The position numbers and the translations under genes were made by a program. From NCBI RefSeq assembly GCF_037113525.1, contig NZ_CP146963.1, positions 2,790,001 through 2,854,000 on the forward strand: DNA of 64,000 bases, read 5' to 3'. Shown here one piece after another: positions 17,841 through 25,815 of this stretch (position 1 is the first letter of the stretch; each line of letters starts with the position of its first letter). Source of the stretch: Butyrivibrio fibrisolvens. Its GTDB lineage: Bacteria; Bacillota; Clostridia; Lachnospirales; Lachnospiraceae. Under the pieces are notes generated by a model. The model saw only the letters and a list, made by a program, of their open reading frames with translations, did no database searches and was not told the DNA's origin.

Positions 17841-17870
17841 AAGTACCACTCAATACTTATTCGGTTTTAT
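17841..17870 (-). promoter_or_regulatory. Putative ECF-sigma promoter motif, copy 2
   Basis: On the minus strand the sequence reads ATAAAACCGA, 13 nt, GGTACTTAT. The identical blocks with identical spacing occur at 20708-20737 upstream of the sigma gene itself. It lies about 90 nt before the ATG of the 17334-17753 gene. Between it and the gene is a hairpin (17785-17814) that resembles stem I of the family B elements. Confidence 0.6.
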
Positions 17871-17952
17871 AATTTAGAAAAAAATTTTTATTTTTTTTCT
17901 ATAAATTTTTTAAGGCTGTAATTTCGATATATCTAAAGTCACCTGGATATAG

Positions 17953-20643
17953 TTATTTTCCTGTTTCCAGTGCTCTTTGAACGGCATCAGCGGACAGATC
18001 TCTGTAATCATTTAACTGTGTTACATCAGCAGGTACATAGCCGTTATCTCCAATAAAATTGTCATTATCATCATAGTAATACTCTATCTCGCCTTCATAT
18101 ATGAACGTCTGAGTTCCGGTTGCCTGATCATACTCAGACACCATCTGGTATCCCATTTGTTCTACGCTTAAGTAAACTCCATCATGAGAATTCTTCCCCC
18201 ACATAGTAGCCAAATGTCCTCCTCCGAAAGTGCCGCTCCAAAGCCATTCTGTTCCGTACCAACCGTATATATTAATGACATAATCAGCTTCACAGGTTCC
18301 TTCCTGTACGAACAGTTCAGGAATACCATCACCTGTTATATCATATACAAAATATCTAGGATCATATTTATCAACAACGCCTTCAGCCTGTTTTGTCTTC
18401 ATAAGCGTAGATGCTTTTTGGGCCATAAGAGCATAATCAAACACTGTTTCCTGTCTTGCAATCTCTAAATATTCTGCTGAGTCATAATCAGATGTAAAAT
18501 CTCTTATTATAAGGCCGTCAAATACATCAGGACTTCCGCCTCTTATTGCAGTTGCAGTAAACGGAACTATCTCATAATAATCATCACCATCTGCAGCCCA
18601 TTTAAATTTTCCGTTTAATGTGAAAGTTCCATCGCCGTTGTATTTAATATCAAGGCTTTCATAACCAAATGTGATAAGTTCTACATCTCCTGTAAAATGC
18701 TGATCATCATAATCAGAATTCGGCGTTACGCCGTTATCATTGAATGAATAATCATAAGGTAACGTGATTCCAAATGCTTTCCAAAAGTCCTCTATCTGCG
18801 AAGCCGTTAACTTTCCATCAGTTTCCCATGGTAAAACCGCATCCACATCAAGGCTGTTACAAAGCATATGTATCATGTAATAACGAGCATCATAAACATA
18901 CCTGCCATCATCCGGCAATCCATAATATGAGTAAAAACCTATGGCATTAGCAATCTGTATCTTGGCTTCTTCGGAAAGTGTGAAGTCTGCGTTTGCTTCC
19001 TGGAGATTTGTTCCATCTACTTCAGAAATATCTTCATAGTCTCTGATCGTGAATTCAAACTCTCCGCTTGGGAAGTAAGTATATCCTCCTAGATCTTCAC
19101 GGTACAGATCATCATAAACCTTTTCAGAAACATGGTGGGCAAAAAATCCTTCTGCTGTAATAGTTTGTCCAACGAAACTTTCCATATAACCATTCATACA
19201 GCTAAATGCAGCTTCATCTATTTCTTTTACTACTCCATCATCTATGATTTTCAATGGCTCATCAAAACGGATTCCATACATGTAATAACCAACGCTATCA
19301 TACTGCTCTCTATATTCTTCATATTTTTCCATATACTCCTCTACATCCTGGCAAAGGAATACTTCTCCGGTAACTGTTACGTCAGTCAAAATTTCTATAG
19401 CATCTTCATCAATTTCTTCCGAAGATTCAGCACTTGCATCATCCGAATCCTCTGCATCAGCAACTACAATGGAGTTGTCCTCCGCTGCATCACTTTCTTC
19501 TATTACAGCATCTTCAGAATCATCCTGGTGTGTAGCAACATAAGTTGCCCCGGTGCCAATACCCACTCCTGCAAGAGCTACTGTCGCAATTATAAGTGCC
19601 TTTATGCCAAGCCCTGTCGAAGCCGCTGTAGCAGCTGTGGTTCCTGCAGTTACTCCTGTCGCAGTTCCTGCAGCCGATGCGGTTCCTGCTCCTGTAGCAG
19701 CTCCCGTCGCAGATGCAGTCCCAGCTCCTGTAGCAGCTCCCGTTGCAGATTCACCTCCGACAGCTGCAGCACTTGCAGTTGAAGATGATCCTGTTGCGAT
19801 CTTTGTGCCTTCCATAGCCGCCATTCCAGTAACAGCTGCTGTTCCAGCCCCTGTTATACCTGTAATACCAGCCTGGACCATACCTGATGATACAAGGCTT
19901 GCACAAACACCTGCGCCGGCGCCGCCTATTGCGACTGCTCCCGGTATAAGTCCAAGACCCGCACAGCTCTTTGCATAAACATCATTTGCCGCCTGATCTG
20001 AAAGTATAGTTCTTTCGGACATAAGCTTGATAGCATACCATATAGTAGGCAGTGCAAATACATGAAGTCTTATGCCATCACGTTTCTCTGTACCCTCAAC
20101 CTTGTCTTTTAAGAATTTTCGCGCATAATTCAGACGACTCTTTACAGTTCCTTCAGAACAGTCCTGCATCTGCGCGATCTCACCAACTGATAATCCGTCA
20201 AAATAATAAGCAACAACAGCTACTCTCTGAAGCTCCGGCAATTCCTCTATAAAAGACTGAATAATCTTGCTTGTCTCTTTCTGCTCTGTTGATAATTCCG
20301 GCATGGAAGAAATGTCATTACTCTCAAGCATGTCAAAAACGCTTCTTCCATCTTCATCATCAGACGCCAGAATATCCCTATTTTTTCGTAACAGTTTCAT
20401 TCCCTGATTAAGGCAGATTTTTTCCAACCACCAAAAAAGCGACTCTGCATTCTGAAGATTCTTTATGCTCTTATACGCCTCAACATAAACTATCTGCGTT
20501 AAGTCCTGGGCATCAGCATCATTTTTAGTATGCTGTCTCGCTCTGAAATATACATAGTTATATGTTGCAGAATATACAGCATTAAAGCCCTCTTCTTTAC
20601 CCTCAGCCATATCATTTATGGCTTTTATCAGTTGTTCATCCAT
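17953..20643 (-). CDS. ECF-type sigma factor fused to membrane and extracellular domains
   Basis: 896 residues. Residues about 20-85 are sigma region 2 (DLTQIVYVEAYKSI, SLFWWLEKICLNQ). Residues about 127-180 are region 4 with an HTH (LPELQRVAVVAYYFDG, LSVGEIAQMQDCSEGTVKSR). A Gly/Ala/Ser/Thr-rich region with tandem TGAATGAGTASA units covers about 235-345. A membrane segment lies at about 346-370 (KALIIATVALAGVGIGTGA), followed by a very acidic Asp/Glu/Ser linker and a domain of about 450 residues expected outside the cell. That domain contains YDITGDGIPELFV, a DxDGxxD-like calcium-loop motif. It therefore looks like a membrane-tethered sigma factor. The start at 20641-20643 has AAAGGTG upstream; a TTG codon 11 codons earlier is less likely. 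The gene is preceded by the motif at 20708. Confidence 0.85.
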   Translation of the reverse strand: MDEQLIKAINDMAEGKEEGFNAVYSATYNYVYFRARQHTKNDADAQDLTQIVYVEAYKSIKNLQNAESLFWWLEKICLNQGMKLLRKNRDILASDDEDGRSVFDMLESNDISSMPELSTEQKETSKIIQSFIEELPELQRVAVVAYYFDGLSVGEIAQMQDCSEGTVKSRLNYARKFLKDKVEGTEKRDGIRLHVFALPTIWYAIKLMSERTILSDQAANDVYAKSCAGLGLIPGAVAIGGAGAGVCASLVSSGMVQAGITGITGAGTAAVTGMAAMEGTKIATGSSSTASAAAVGGESATGAATGAGTASATGAATGAGTASAAGTATGVTAGTTAATAASTGLGIKALIIATVALAGVGIGTGATYVATHQDDSEDAVIEESDAAEDNSIVVADAEDSDDASAESSEEIDEDAIEILTDVTVTGEVFLCQDVEEYMEKYEEYREQYDSVGYYMYGIRFDEPLKIIDDGVVKEIDEAAFSCMNGYMESFVGQTITAEGFFAHHVSEKVYDDLYREDLGGYTYFPSGEFEFTIRDYEDISEVDGTNLQEANADFTLSEEAKIQIANAIGFYSYYGLPDDGRYVYDARYYMIHMLCNSLDVDAVLPWETDGKLTASQIEDFWKAFGITLPYDYSFNDNGVTPNSDYDDQHFTGDVELITFGYESLDIKYNGDGTFTLNGKFKWAADGDDYYEIVPFTATAIRGGSPDVFDGLIIRDFTSDYDSAEYLEIARQETVFDYALMAQKASTLMKTKQAEGVVDKYDPRYFVYDITGDGIPELFVQEGTCEADYVINIYGWYGTEWLWSGTFGGGHLATMWGKNSHDGVYLSVEQMGYQMVSEYDQATGTQTFIYEGEIEYYYDDNDNFIGDNGYVPADVTQLNDYRDLSADAVQRALETGK

Positions 20644-20707
20644 TGTCCTTATCACCTTTCGATCTGCAGTTGGCAAACTGCGTTCTCCTTTCCTTGATTC
20701 TATTAAT

Positions 20708-20737
20708 AAGTACCGGGAAAAGAGTGATCGGTTTTAT
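20708..20737 (-). promoter_or_regulatory. Putative ECF-sigma promoter motif, copy 1 (autoregulatory)
   Basis: The minus strand reads ATAAAACCGA, 13 nt, GGTACTTAT, about 65 nt before the ATG of the sigma-fusion gene. It matches the copy at 17841-17870 in 19 of 19 block positions with the same spacing. ECF sigma factors often transcribe their own gene, so the shared motif is a good candidate for the promoter recognised by this protein. Confidence 0.6.
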
Positions 20738-20788
20738 TTTTTTAGAGATTTTTTTTAACATCCGTTATCTTCTATGCTAGTCCCCCAT

Positions 20789-21490
20789 TTAGTTTATGTA
20801 TCCGTCATAGTTTTTTATCTTTTCATCTGCTTTTTGCATAATTCGGCGCTGTTCTTCTTTATAAGTTTTATGTTCCTCATAAGTTTGAAAGATCGTATCT
20901 TCCGGACATTTTTCCTTTAGTCTGTTCCATGCCTCCTCATTATACCTAAGTCCGCATAAAACTCTACCTTCTTTATTCTCAGCAACAATATAATTCCCAT
21001 TAAAAGCAGTCCATATGCTCAAAAACTCTTCACTATACAAAGATTTTTTATCCTTCAAGCCTAAGATCAGCTCTCTTGGGCACTTTGGCGCTTCATATAC
21101 GCAATGGATATTATTATAATTTATTTTGATGCTGCCGATCCCCTGAATAAATCGCCTGTCTCTCTGAAAATATATCTTATCATCTGCAAGATATACTGTA
21201 TAATTTGCGTCCATAGTACTGTTGACTATATAAATATATCCAAGAAGCAATAACGCCATAATAAATATTATTGGCAGCATGCTAATAAGAGCATTCGACA
21301 CAATAGATACAATCACCACAAAAGCAAGCATTGCAGCAAAAAATCCATACATCAGCACGATTATACCTTTAGTAATAATTTCTCCTGCCAGGAACATCCT
21401 GCTGTCAGCACCAATCTCATCCAACTCTTCCTTGGTCCAGGATGTCTTCTTGTGAACTTTATAAATAAAACTTTGATCTTTATAATCCAT
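20789..21490 (-). CDS. Membrane protein with PH-like domain, unknown function
   Basis: 233 residues. Two close membrane spans lie at about residues 40-60 and 66-90 (IIVLMYGFFAAMLAFVVIVS; ISMLPIIFIMALLLLGYIYIV). A cytoplasmic-type beta-rich domain follows (YTVYLADDKIYFQRD, GSIKINYNNIHCVYEAPKCP), which resembles bacterial PH-like / YcxB-like domains. The C-terminus is charged and helical. The start at 21488-21490 is chosen for GGGAGAG 5 nt upstream; the frame is open 17 codons further. It lies 146 bp upstream of the sigma-fusion gene on the same strand. Function unknown. Confidence 0.7.
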   Translation of the reverse strand: MDYKDQSFIYKVHKKTSWTKEELDEIGADSRMFLAGEIITKGIIVLMYGFFAAMLAFVVIVSIVSNALISMLPIIFIMALLLLGYIYIVNSTMDANYTVYLADDKIYFQRDRRFIQGIGSIKINYNNIHCVYEAPKCPRELILGLKDKKSLYSEEFLSIWTAFNGNYIVAENKEGRVLCGLRYNEEAWNRLKEKCPEDTIFQTYEEHKTYKEEQRRIMQKADEKIKNYDGYIN

Positions 21491-21618
21491 TTTTCTCTCC
21501 CATAAAACCCAGTTTCTGTTAATTATAGTTGAAATCAGCATTACTTGTGAAGACTCAAGTGTTAGTTTCGATAGAAGCTCGATAAAAACTGGATGGAAAC
21601 AGGATTTTAAAAAATCTG

Positions 21619-21647
21619 TTGAACTATTGAAGCCGACATGTTATCAT
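21619..21647 (+). promoter_or_regulatory. Sigma-A-type promoter of the pyrBI transcript
   Basis: TTGAAC (21619-21624), a 17-bp spacer and TATCAT (21642-21647). The transcript would begin near 21654, leaving a leader of about 205 nt before pyrB that contains a short ORF and a terminator hairpin. Confidence 0.6.
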
Positions 21648-21688
21648 ACCTTAGATAACGAAAAACCACAGCTTTACGAGGAGAGAGT

Positions 21689-21799
21689 ATGCGACATTTT
21701 CAGACATCAGACATTAAAATACCGATGTGCCATAAGCGACTTTCTTCTATTTCTATTTTTTCTAATAAGCTTCAGTTTTTTAATAAACGTAAATTATGA
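21689..21799 (+). CDS. Putative pyr leader peptide
   Basis: A 36-codon ORF (MRHFQTSDIKIPM...) with a strong GAGGAGAGAG ribosome-binding site immediately upstream. Its second half is coded by a very U-rich stretch (CTTTCTTCTATTTCTATTTT and then TTTTTTAATAA). Its TGA stop overlaps the first bases of the terminator stem at 21799. This matches the known design of the enterobacterial pyrBI leader: when UTP is low, RNA polymerase slows in the U-rich stretch, the ribosome closes up and blocks the terminator. The peptide itself probably has no function. Confidence 0.6.
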   Translation: MRHFQTSDIKIPMCHKRLSSISIFSNKLQFFNKRKL

Positions 21800-21840
21800 A
21801 GGGATATTTATTTTTTAAAATAAATATCTCTTTTATTATG
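21799..21840 (+). terminator. Putative pyrBI attenuator
   Basis: A 16-bp A-T-rich hairpin (AAGGGATATTTATTTT, TT loop, AAAATAAATATCTCTT, with one G-U pair), followed by TTTATTATG. It lies 20 bp before the pyrB ATG, within the leader RNA and just past the leader-peptide stop. Its weak, A-U-rich stem suits a regulated rather than an absolute terminator. Confidence 0.55.
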
Positions 21841-21859
21841 TTCAAAATGGAGGAATACT

Positions 21860-22816
21860 ATGAATTCAATGCGTCATCTTATGAGCCCCATGGACTTCAC
21901 CGTGCAAGAACTCGAAGATCTGTTCGATGTAGCCAATGACATCGAACACAATATGGACAAATACTCACATGCATGTGACGGCAAGATCCTTGCTACATGC
22001 TTCTATGAACCAAGTACCAGAACCCGTCTTTCATTCGAAACAGCAATGCTCAGACTTGGCGGCAAGACTTTAGGATTTGCCGATGCTTCCAACTCTTCTG
22101 CTGCCAAGGGCGAAAGCGTTGCTGATACAATTCGCGTTATAAGCTGCTTTGCCGATATCTGTGCAATGCGTCATCCCAAGGAAGGTGCTCCCATGGTAGC
22201 TGCTTCCAAATCACTTATCCCTGTTATCAACGCAGGCGATGGCGGTCACCAGCACCCGACCCAGACACTTACAGATCTTCTCACCATCAGATCTCTTCAT
22301 GGAAGTCTTGGAAACTTCACTATCGGCCTTTGCGGCGACCTTAAGTTCGGTCGTACCGTTCACTCTCTTATCAATGCTCTTACAAGATACGAAGGCATCA
22401 ACTTCATCTTCATTTCACCAAAAGAGCTAAGAGTCCCTGATTACATCACAGAAATGCTTGATGCCAAGGGAATCTCCTACCGTGAAGTGATCAAACTCGA
22501 AGATGTTATCTCAGACCTTGATTTCCTTTACATGACCCGCGTTCAGAAAGAGCGTTTCTTCAACGAGGAAGACTACATAAGACTCAAAGATTTCTATATT
22601 CTTGATAAAAAGAAGCTGGATATGGCCAAAGAAACCATGCAGGTCCTCCATCCTCTTCCACGAGTTAACGAGATCTCCGTTGAAGTTGATGACGATCCAA
22701 GAGCAGCATATTTCAAGCAGGTTCAGTATGGTCTCTACGTAAGAATGGCCCTGATACTTACACTATTAGATATGACAGACGCTCATATAAATGAAGGCCT
22801 GTTACGCAAGTTCTAA
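21860..22816 (+). CDS. pyrB: Aspartate carbamoyltransferase catalytic chain
   Basis: 318 residues, the normal length. Key motifs are [13 protein letters not shown] (carbamoyl-phosphate site), an SSAAKGES loop whose Lys contributes to the neighbouring active site, [14 protein letters not shown], and HPLPRVNEI near the C-terminus (carbamoyl-phosphate and aspartate site). It makes carbamoyl-aspartate, the first committed step of pyrimidine synthesis, in the cytoplasm. The ribosome-binding site is GGAGGAATACT. pyrI follows after 50 bp, so the enzyme should be the allosteric class with regulatory chains. Expression is probably controlled by the upstream leader. Confidence 0.97.
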   Translation: MNSMRHLMSPMDFTVQELEDLFDVANDIEHNMDKYSHACDGKILATCFYEPSTRTRLSFETAMLRLGGKTLGFADASNSSAAKGESVADTIRVISCFADICAMRHPKEGAPMVAASKSLIPVINAGDGGHQHPTQTLTDLLTIRSLHGSLGNFTIGLCGDLKFGRTVHSLINALTRYEGINFIFISPKELRVPDYITEMLDAKGISYREVIKLEDVISDLDFLYMTRVQKERFFNEEDYIRLKDFYILDKKKLDMAKETMQVLHPLPRVNEISVEVDDDPRAAYFKQVQYGLYVRMALILTLLDMTDAHINEGLLRKF

Positions 22817-22866
22817 ATAATACTACTGTAATTATAAACACACTCAAATCATTGGAGGAATATACG

Positions 22867-23322
22867 ATGCTTAATGTTGGAAAAATAGATGAGGGCTTTG
22901 TTCTCGATCATATCCAGGCCGGTAAAGCCATGTCGATCTATCATCACCTCGGTCTTGACCGCCTTGACTGTACTGTTGCTATCATCAAGAATGCCCGTTC
23001 CGGTAAGATGGGACGCAAAGATATCCTGAAGGTTGAATGTGATATCGATTCCATGGACCTTAATATCCTTGCTTTCATCGATCACAATATCACTGTTAAC
23101 GTTATAAAAGATGGCGAGATCATTGAAAAAAGAGCTCTGGTCCTTCCCAGAGAGATCAAGGGCGTGCTCAGATGCCACAATCCCCGCTGTATCACTTCTA
23201 TCGAGCAGGGGCTTCCGCATATCTTCTATCTTGCGGATGAAGCTAATGAGATCTATCGCTGCAAATACTGCGACGAGAAGTATAGCATGAATGATTCAGA
23301 CTTCGATCGCGGTCAGTGCTAA
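22867..23322 (+). CDS. pyrI: Aspartate carbamoyltransferase regulatory chain
   Basis: 151 residues. The N-terminal allosteric domain begins MLNVGKIDEGFVLDHIQAGKA and the C-terminal zinc domain has CHNPRCITSIEQG and YRCKYCDEKY, giving the four zinc-binding cysteines that contact PyrB. It binds nucleotides (CTP/ATP) and tunes PyrB. The start ATG at 22867 has GGAGGA 9 nt upstream; a TTG five codons earlier would overlap that ribosome-binding site. Co-transcribed with pyrB and followed by a terminator. Confidence 0.95.
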   Translation: MLNVGKIDEGFVLDHIQAGKAMSIYHHLGLDRLDCTVAIIKNARSGKMGRKDILKVECDIDSMDLNILAFIDHNITVNVIKDGEIIEKRALVLPREIKGVLRCHNPRCITSIEQGLPHIFYLADEANEIYRCKYCDEKYSMNDSDFDRGQC

Positions 23323-23347
23323 GGCGAATATAATATTACGTAAGAAA

Positions 23348-23389
23348 AGACTGGTGCTTTTGTGTTACATGTAAGCTCCAGTCTTTTTT
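23348..23389 (+). terminator. Terminator of pyrBI
   Basis: The inverted repeat AGACTGG-TGCTT / AAGCT-CCAGTCT is followed by TTTTTTC, 25 bp after the pyrI stop. Confidence 0.85.
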
Positions 23390-23394
23390 CTCAT

Positions 23395-23431
23395 TAAAAA
23401 ACCTCCCTACCGGTTTTCCGATAAGGAGGTT
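23395..23431 (-). terminator. Terminator of the CAP-domain lipoprotein gene
   Basis: On the minus strand AACCTCC and GGGAGGTT pair around an inner CGG-AAAA-CCG, followed by TTTTTT. It lies 18 bp after the stop at 23449. Confidence 0.85.
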
Positions 23432-23448
23432 ACTGTTTCATTATAGAT

Positions 23449-24006
23449 TTAATATCCGAATTCCTGTGCCCAATACCATGAGCCATCACTTGTCTGATAG
23501 ATTGCCATTCCAATTGAGATAAATGAGCTATCCATAATGTTGGCTCTATGTGTAGGAGAATTCATCCATGCATTAACAACTGATGATGAACTCTGATAAA
23601 GCTTTGCAAGGTTCTCGCCATACTGGAGTGTACTGTTTACTGTCCACCAGCTTGATCCATCAGGTCTTGTATGTGAGAAGTAGGTTGTGATCTCCTGTGC
23701 TCTAACCTTGGCTGCATCTTCAAGTCCCTGATTCCTTACAAGTGCCGGAAGTCCTGCAGCAGTTCTCTGAGCATTTACTAAAACAAGTGCCTCATCAAGT
23801 GCAGCCTGAATTTCTTCACTTGATTTAAGCTCATTAGCAAGAGCTATCTTTCCTTCATCAATCCATATTTCGCCAGCGCCTTCACCCGCAGCACGGAAAG
23901 CAGCATCTCCGATGTCTGCTCTGGAGCCGCATGCAGCTGTTCCTAATACAATAAGTGCTACCATCAGCACTGATACTATCTTTTTAAAATCCCTTATTTT
24001 TCTCAT
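23449..24006 (-). CDS. CAP/SCP-domain lipoprotein
   Basis: 185 residues. A signal peptide (IVSVLMVALIVLGTAAC) ends in a lipobox-like TAAC, so it is probably a surface lipoprotein. The CAP (SCP/PR-1/YkwD) domain covers about residues 60-185: LVNAQRTAAGLPAL, HTRPDGSSWWTV, YGENLAKLY, VNAWMNSPTHRANIMD and WYWAQEFGY. The His of FSHTRPDG and THRANIM are the usual cavity residues. Such proteins are exported and their activity is mostly unknown. The start at 24004-24006 has GGAGG upstream; the frame stays open 21 codons further without one. Confidence 0.88.
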   Translation of the reverse strand: MRKIRDFKKIVSVLMVALIVLGTAACGSRADIGDAAFRAAGEGAGEIWIDEGKIALANELKSSEEIQAALDEALVLVNAQRTAAGLPALVRNQGLEDAAKVRAQEITTYFSHTRPDGSSWWTVNSTLQYGENLAKLYQSSSSVVNAWMNSPTHRANIMDSSFISIGMAIYQTSDGSWYWAQEFGY

Positions 24007-24144
24007 AATGAATTCCTCCATGGTTTCATTATTTGTAATTATACTATCATATTTTCTATCATATTTCAATATATATGTGCTATTTATGATATGTTTTTCT
24101 GATTTTCATCACTTTATCTCCTAATCTTATATCGTCAACAAAAT

Positions 24145-24188
24145 AAAAAACAAGAACCTTTTTTCGTTAAAAAGATTCTTGTTTTTTG
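24145..24188 (-). terminator. Terminator of the sortase gene
   Basis: AACAAGAA(C/T)C pairs with its complement across an A/T stem and a CGTT loop, with TTTTTT on the minus strand. It lies about 50 bp past the sortase stop. It is nearly symmetrical and could also act on the plus strand. Confidence 0.75.
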
Positions 24189-24236
24189 TATAAATCGAGT
24201 CTGTGTTTTTTGGTTATAATGCCAGTTTTTCTGGGA

Positions 24237-25112
24237 TTATTGATCTGTAGCATTTGGTACTGTATCGACCTTTACGCCATGGATCACAAATCGTTTGGAT
24301 GATCCGCGCTGACCATTACAGGTTGAAAGATTAAGAATTTCCGGTCTGTCTTCAAATGACACATCAATTGGGCATTTGTAGTTTGTGAGCTTTTTGAGCC
24401 TTTCTACATACTTATCATAGTCCTCGTCGTTATCAATTATGGCATACACAGTATCGTTACCATTGTTAGTGCTTTCATATGTATAGACTACGTATTTAAA
24501 GGTCGCTTCTTTTGTATATACATAGAAATACAACGGTTCATCCATTGTTTCTTCCTTATTAGGCGCCTTGTAAAGATAATCCAGAGAACCGAACATGGAT
24601 CCATTACGCATGTTGTGCCCAAAGAGGAAGTCGTTATATCCCATGAAAGTCTCATCAGAATACTCATCAAGGAAAATACAACCGGATGAATTATGCTCTC
24701 CTGTGAAGGTTACGTGCAGGTACTGGTTGGCGTAATTTTCTTTTACTATGGGATAGTTTAATGTAAAGTCGTACTTATCGCCTTCTACGTCGAAGTCCCA
24801 GTAAAGCCACCCGATGAAATCAGGATTTTGTGAAGAAAGCATATCGAAATCAACAAAGAGCTCAGGGATTCCTGTATCTTCATCAATTACAACACTTTCT
24901 TTTCCTGTATCCGGATCCTTTTCAGGATTGGTGGATACCGCTTTAGAAGCTATATCGTCATACTCCTCAACTGCGATCTGCCTTTCGTGAATTTCTTCGT
25001 AGATGTCATATCCTTCATACGCTATGATGCAAACAAGGATTGCTACCAGAGTATAAACAATAATGGGTCTTAGCCTGGATTTTTTACTTTTCTCATCTTT
25101 ACCGGTACTCAT
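24237..25112 (-). CDS. srtB: Class B sortase
   Basis: 291 residues with an N-terminal membrane anchor (about residues 17-37, IIVYTLVAILVCIIAYEGY). The catalytic domain has FLFGHNMRNGSMFGSLDY (catalytic His), LNLSTCNGQRGSSKRFVIHG (catalytic Cys in the T-C motif and the conserved Arg). Insertions before the Cys fit class B enzymes. It would attach proteins to peptidoglycan at the outer face of the membrane. No obvious substrate with a sorting signal is next to it. The start at 25110-25112 follows GGAGGTTTTT. Confidence 0.9.
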   Translation of the reverse strand: MSTGKDEKSKKSRLRPIIVYTLVAILVCIIAYEGYDIYEEIHERQIAVEEYDDIASKAVSTNPEKDPDTGKESVVIDEDTGIPELFVDFDMLSSQNPDFIGWLYWDFDVEGDKYDFTLNYPIVKENYANQYLHVTFTGEHNSSGCIFLDEYSDETFMGYNDFLFGHNMRNGSMFGSLDYLYKAPNKEETMDEPLYFYVYTKEATFKYVVYTYESTNNGNDTVYAIIDNDEDYDKYVERLKKLTNYKCPIDVSFEDRPEILNLSTCNGQRGSSKRFVIHGVKVDTVPNATDQ

Positions 25113-25187
25113 AAAAACCTCCACATAACGTGCCCTTTTAGCCTGTATTCCTGATTTTCAAAAGGAATCTTACGCTAATTTGAGGAG

Positions 25188-25262
25188 ACTACAGGATGTA
25201 GTTAGTACATGTTTAGAATTAAGGAGTTCTTTACAGAACTCCGGATGTAATTCTATGTACGA
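25188..25262 (-). repeat. Family C hairpin element, copy C1 (overlaps the end of trpG)
   Basis: A mini-hairpin CTAC-AGGAT-GTAG is followed by a long hairpin: GTACAT, a GTTT bulge, AGAATTA, an apical GGAGTTC/GAACTCC hairpin, then TAATTCT and ATGTAC. Related copies lie at 30103, 47195 and 52909. The last codons and stop of trpG lie inside the element. Confidence 0.8.
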
Positions 25263-25815
25263 AGTTTCTTAATATATCCATTCCCTGAGGTGTCATGATG
25301 GATTCCGGATGGAACTGAACGCCGAAGACTTTATATTCTTTGTGCTGAACTGCCATTATTTCGCCGTCGTCGGCTCTTGCTATTACCTTAAGACAATCCG
25401 GAACTGTTCCTTCTTTCAGTGAGAGGGAATGATATCTTGCTACTTTTATTATATCAGTCATTCCGGTAAAAAGGGGAGATGATGTATCAATCTTGGTATC
25501 AGACTGCTTACCATGCATAAGTCTTGTAGCATGATCTACTGTTCCGCCGTAGTATTCGCAAATTGCCTGATGTCCAAGGCATACGCCAAGGATTGGGATA
25601 CTATCTCCAAATCTTGCTACAACGTCTTCACAGATTCCAGCGTCCTTTGGTTTACCTGGGCCGGGGGATAAAATAATTGCTTTTGGATTAAGCTCCTTAA
25701 TTTCATCAAGTGTTATCTTGTCGTTTCTTACTGCTTTGATATCAGGTTCAAGAGTTCCGATATACTGATACAGGTTATAGGTAAAGCTGTCATAGTTGTC
25801 GATAAGTAGTATCAT
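25231..25815 (-). CDS. trpG: Anthranilate synthase glutamine amidotransferase chain
   Basis: 194 residues of a class I amidotransferase: DNYDSFTYNLYQYIG, SPGPGKPKDAGIC, GVCLGHQAI with the catalytic Cys near residue 79, and FGVQFHPESI with the catalytic His and Glu. It supplies ammonia to TrpE. Its ATG follows the trpE stop directly, so the two are coupled. The last residues (VHRITSGVL) and the stop codon are coded inside the repeat C1, so this tail appears to be repeat-derived. PabA-type use with PabB cannot be excluded, but the TrpE partner argues for tryptophan synthesis. Confidence 0.93.
   Translation of the reverse strand: MILLIDNYDSFTYNLYQYIGTLEPDIKAVRNDKITLDEIKELNPKAIILSPGPGKPKDAGICEDVVARFGDSIPILGVCLGHQAICEYYGGTVDHATRLMHGKQSDTKIDTSSPLFTGMTDIIKVARYHSLSLKEGTVPDCLKVIARADDGEIMAVQHKEYKVFGVQFHPESIMTPQGMDILRNFVHRITSGVL

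Noticed and set aside
19553..19978. Plus-strand Ala/Pro-rich frame of 141 codons
   Set aside because: Complement of the Gly/Ala/Thr-rich region of the sigma-fusion gene; a shadow of its codon repeats.
21627..21818. 63-codon frame upstream of pyrB, overlapping the leader
   Set aside because: It begins with TTG upstream of the predicted transcription start and has no ribosome-binding site; the 36-codon frame at 21689 has a strong one.
25188..25262. CRISPR-like repeats
   Set aside because: Family C units are palindromic, of irregular spacing and at separate loci, with no spacers and no cas genes in the window.
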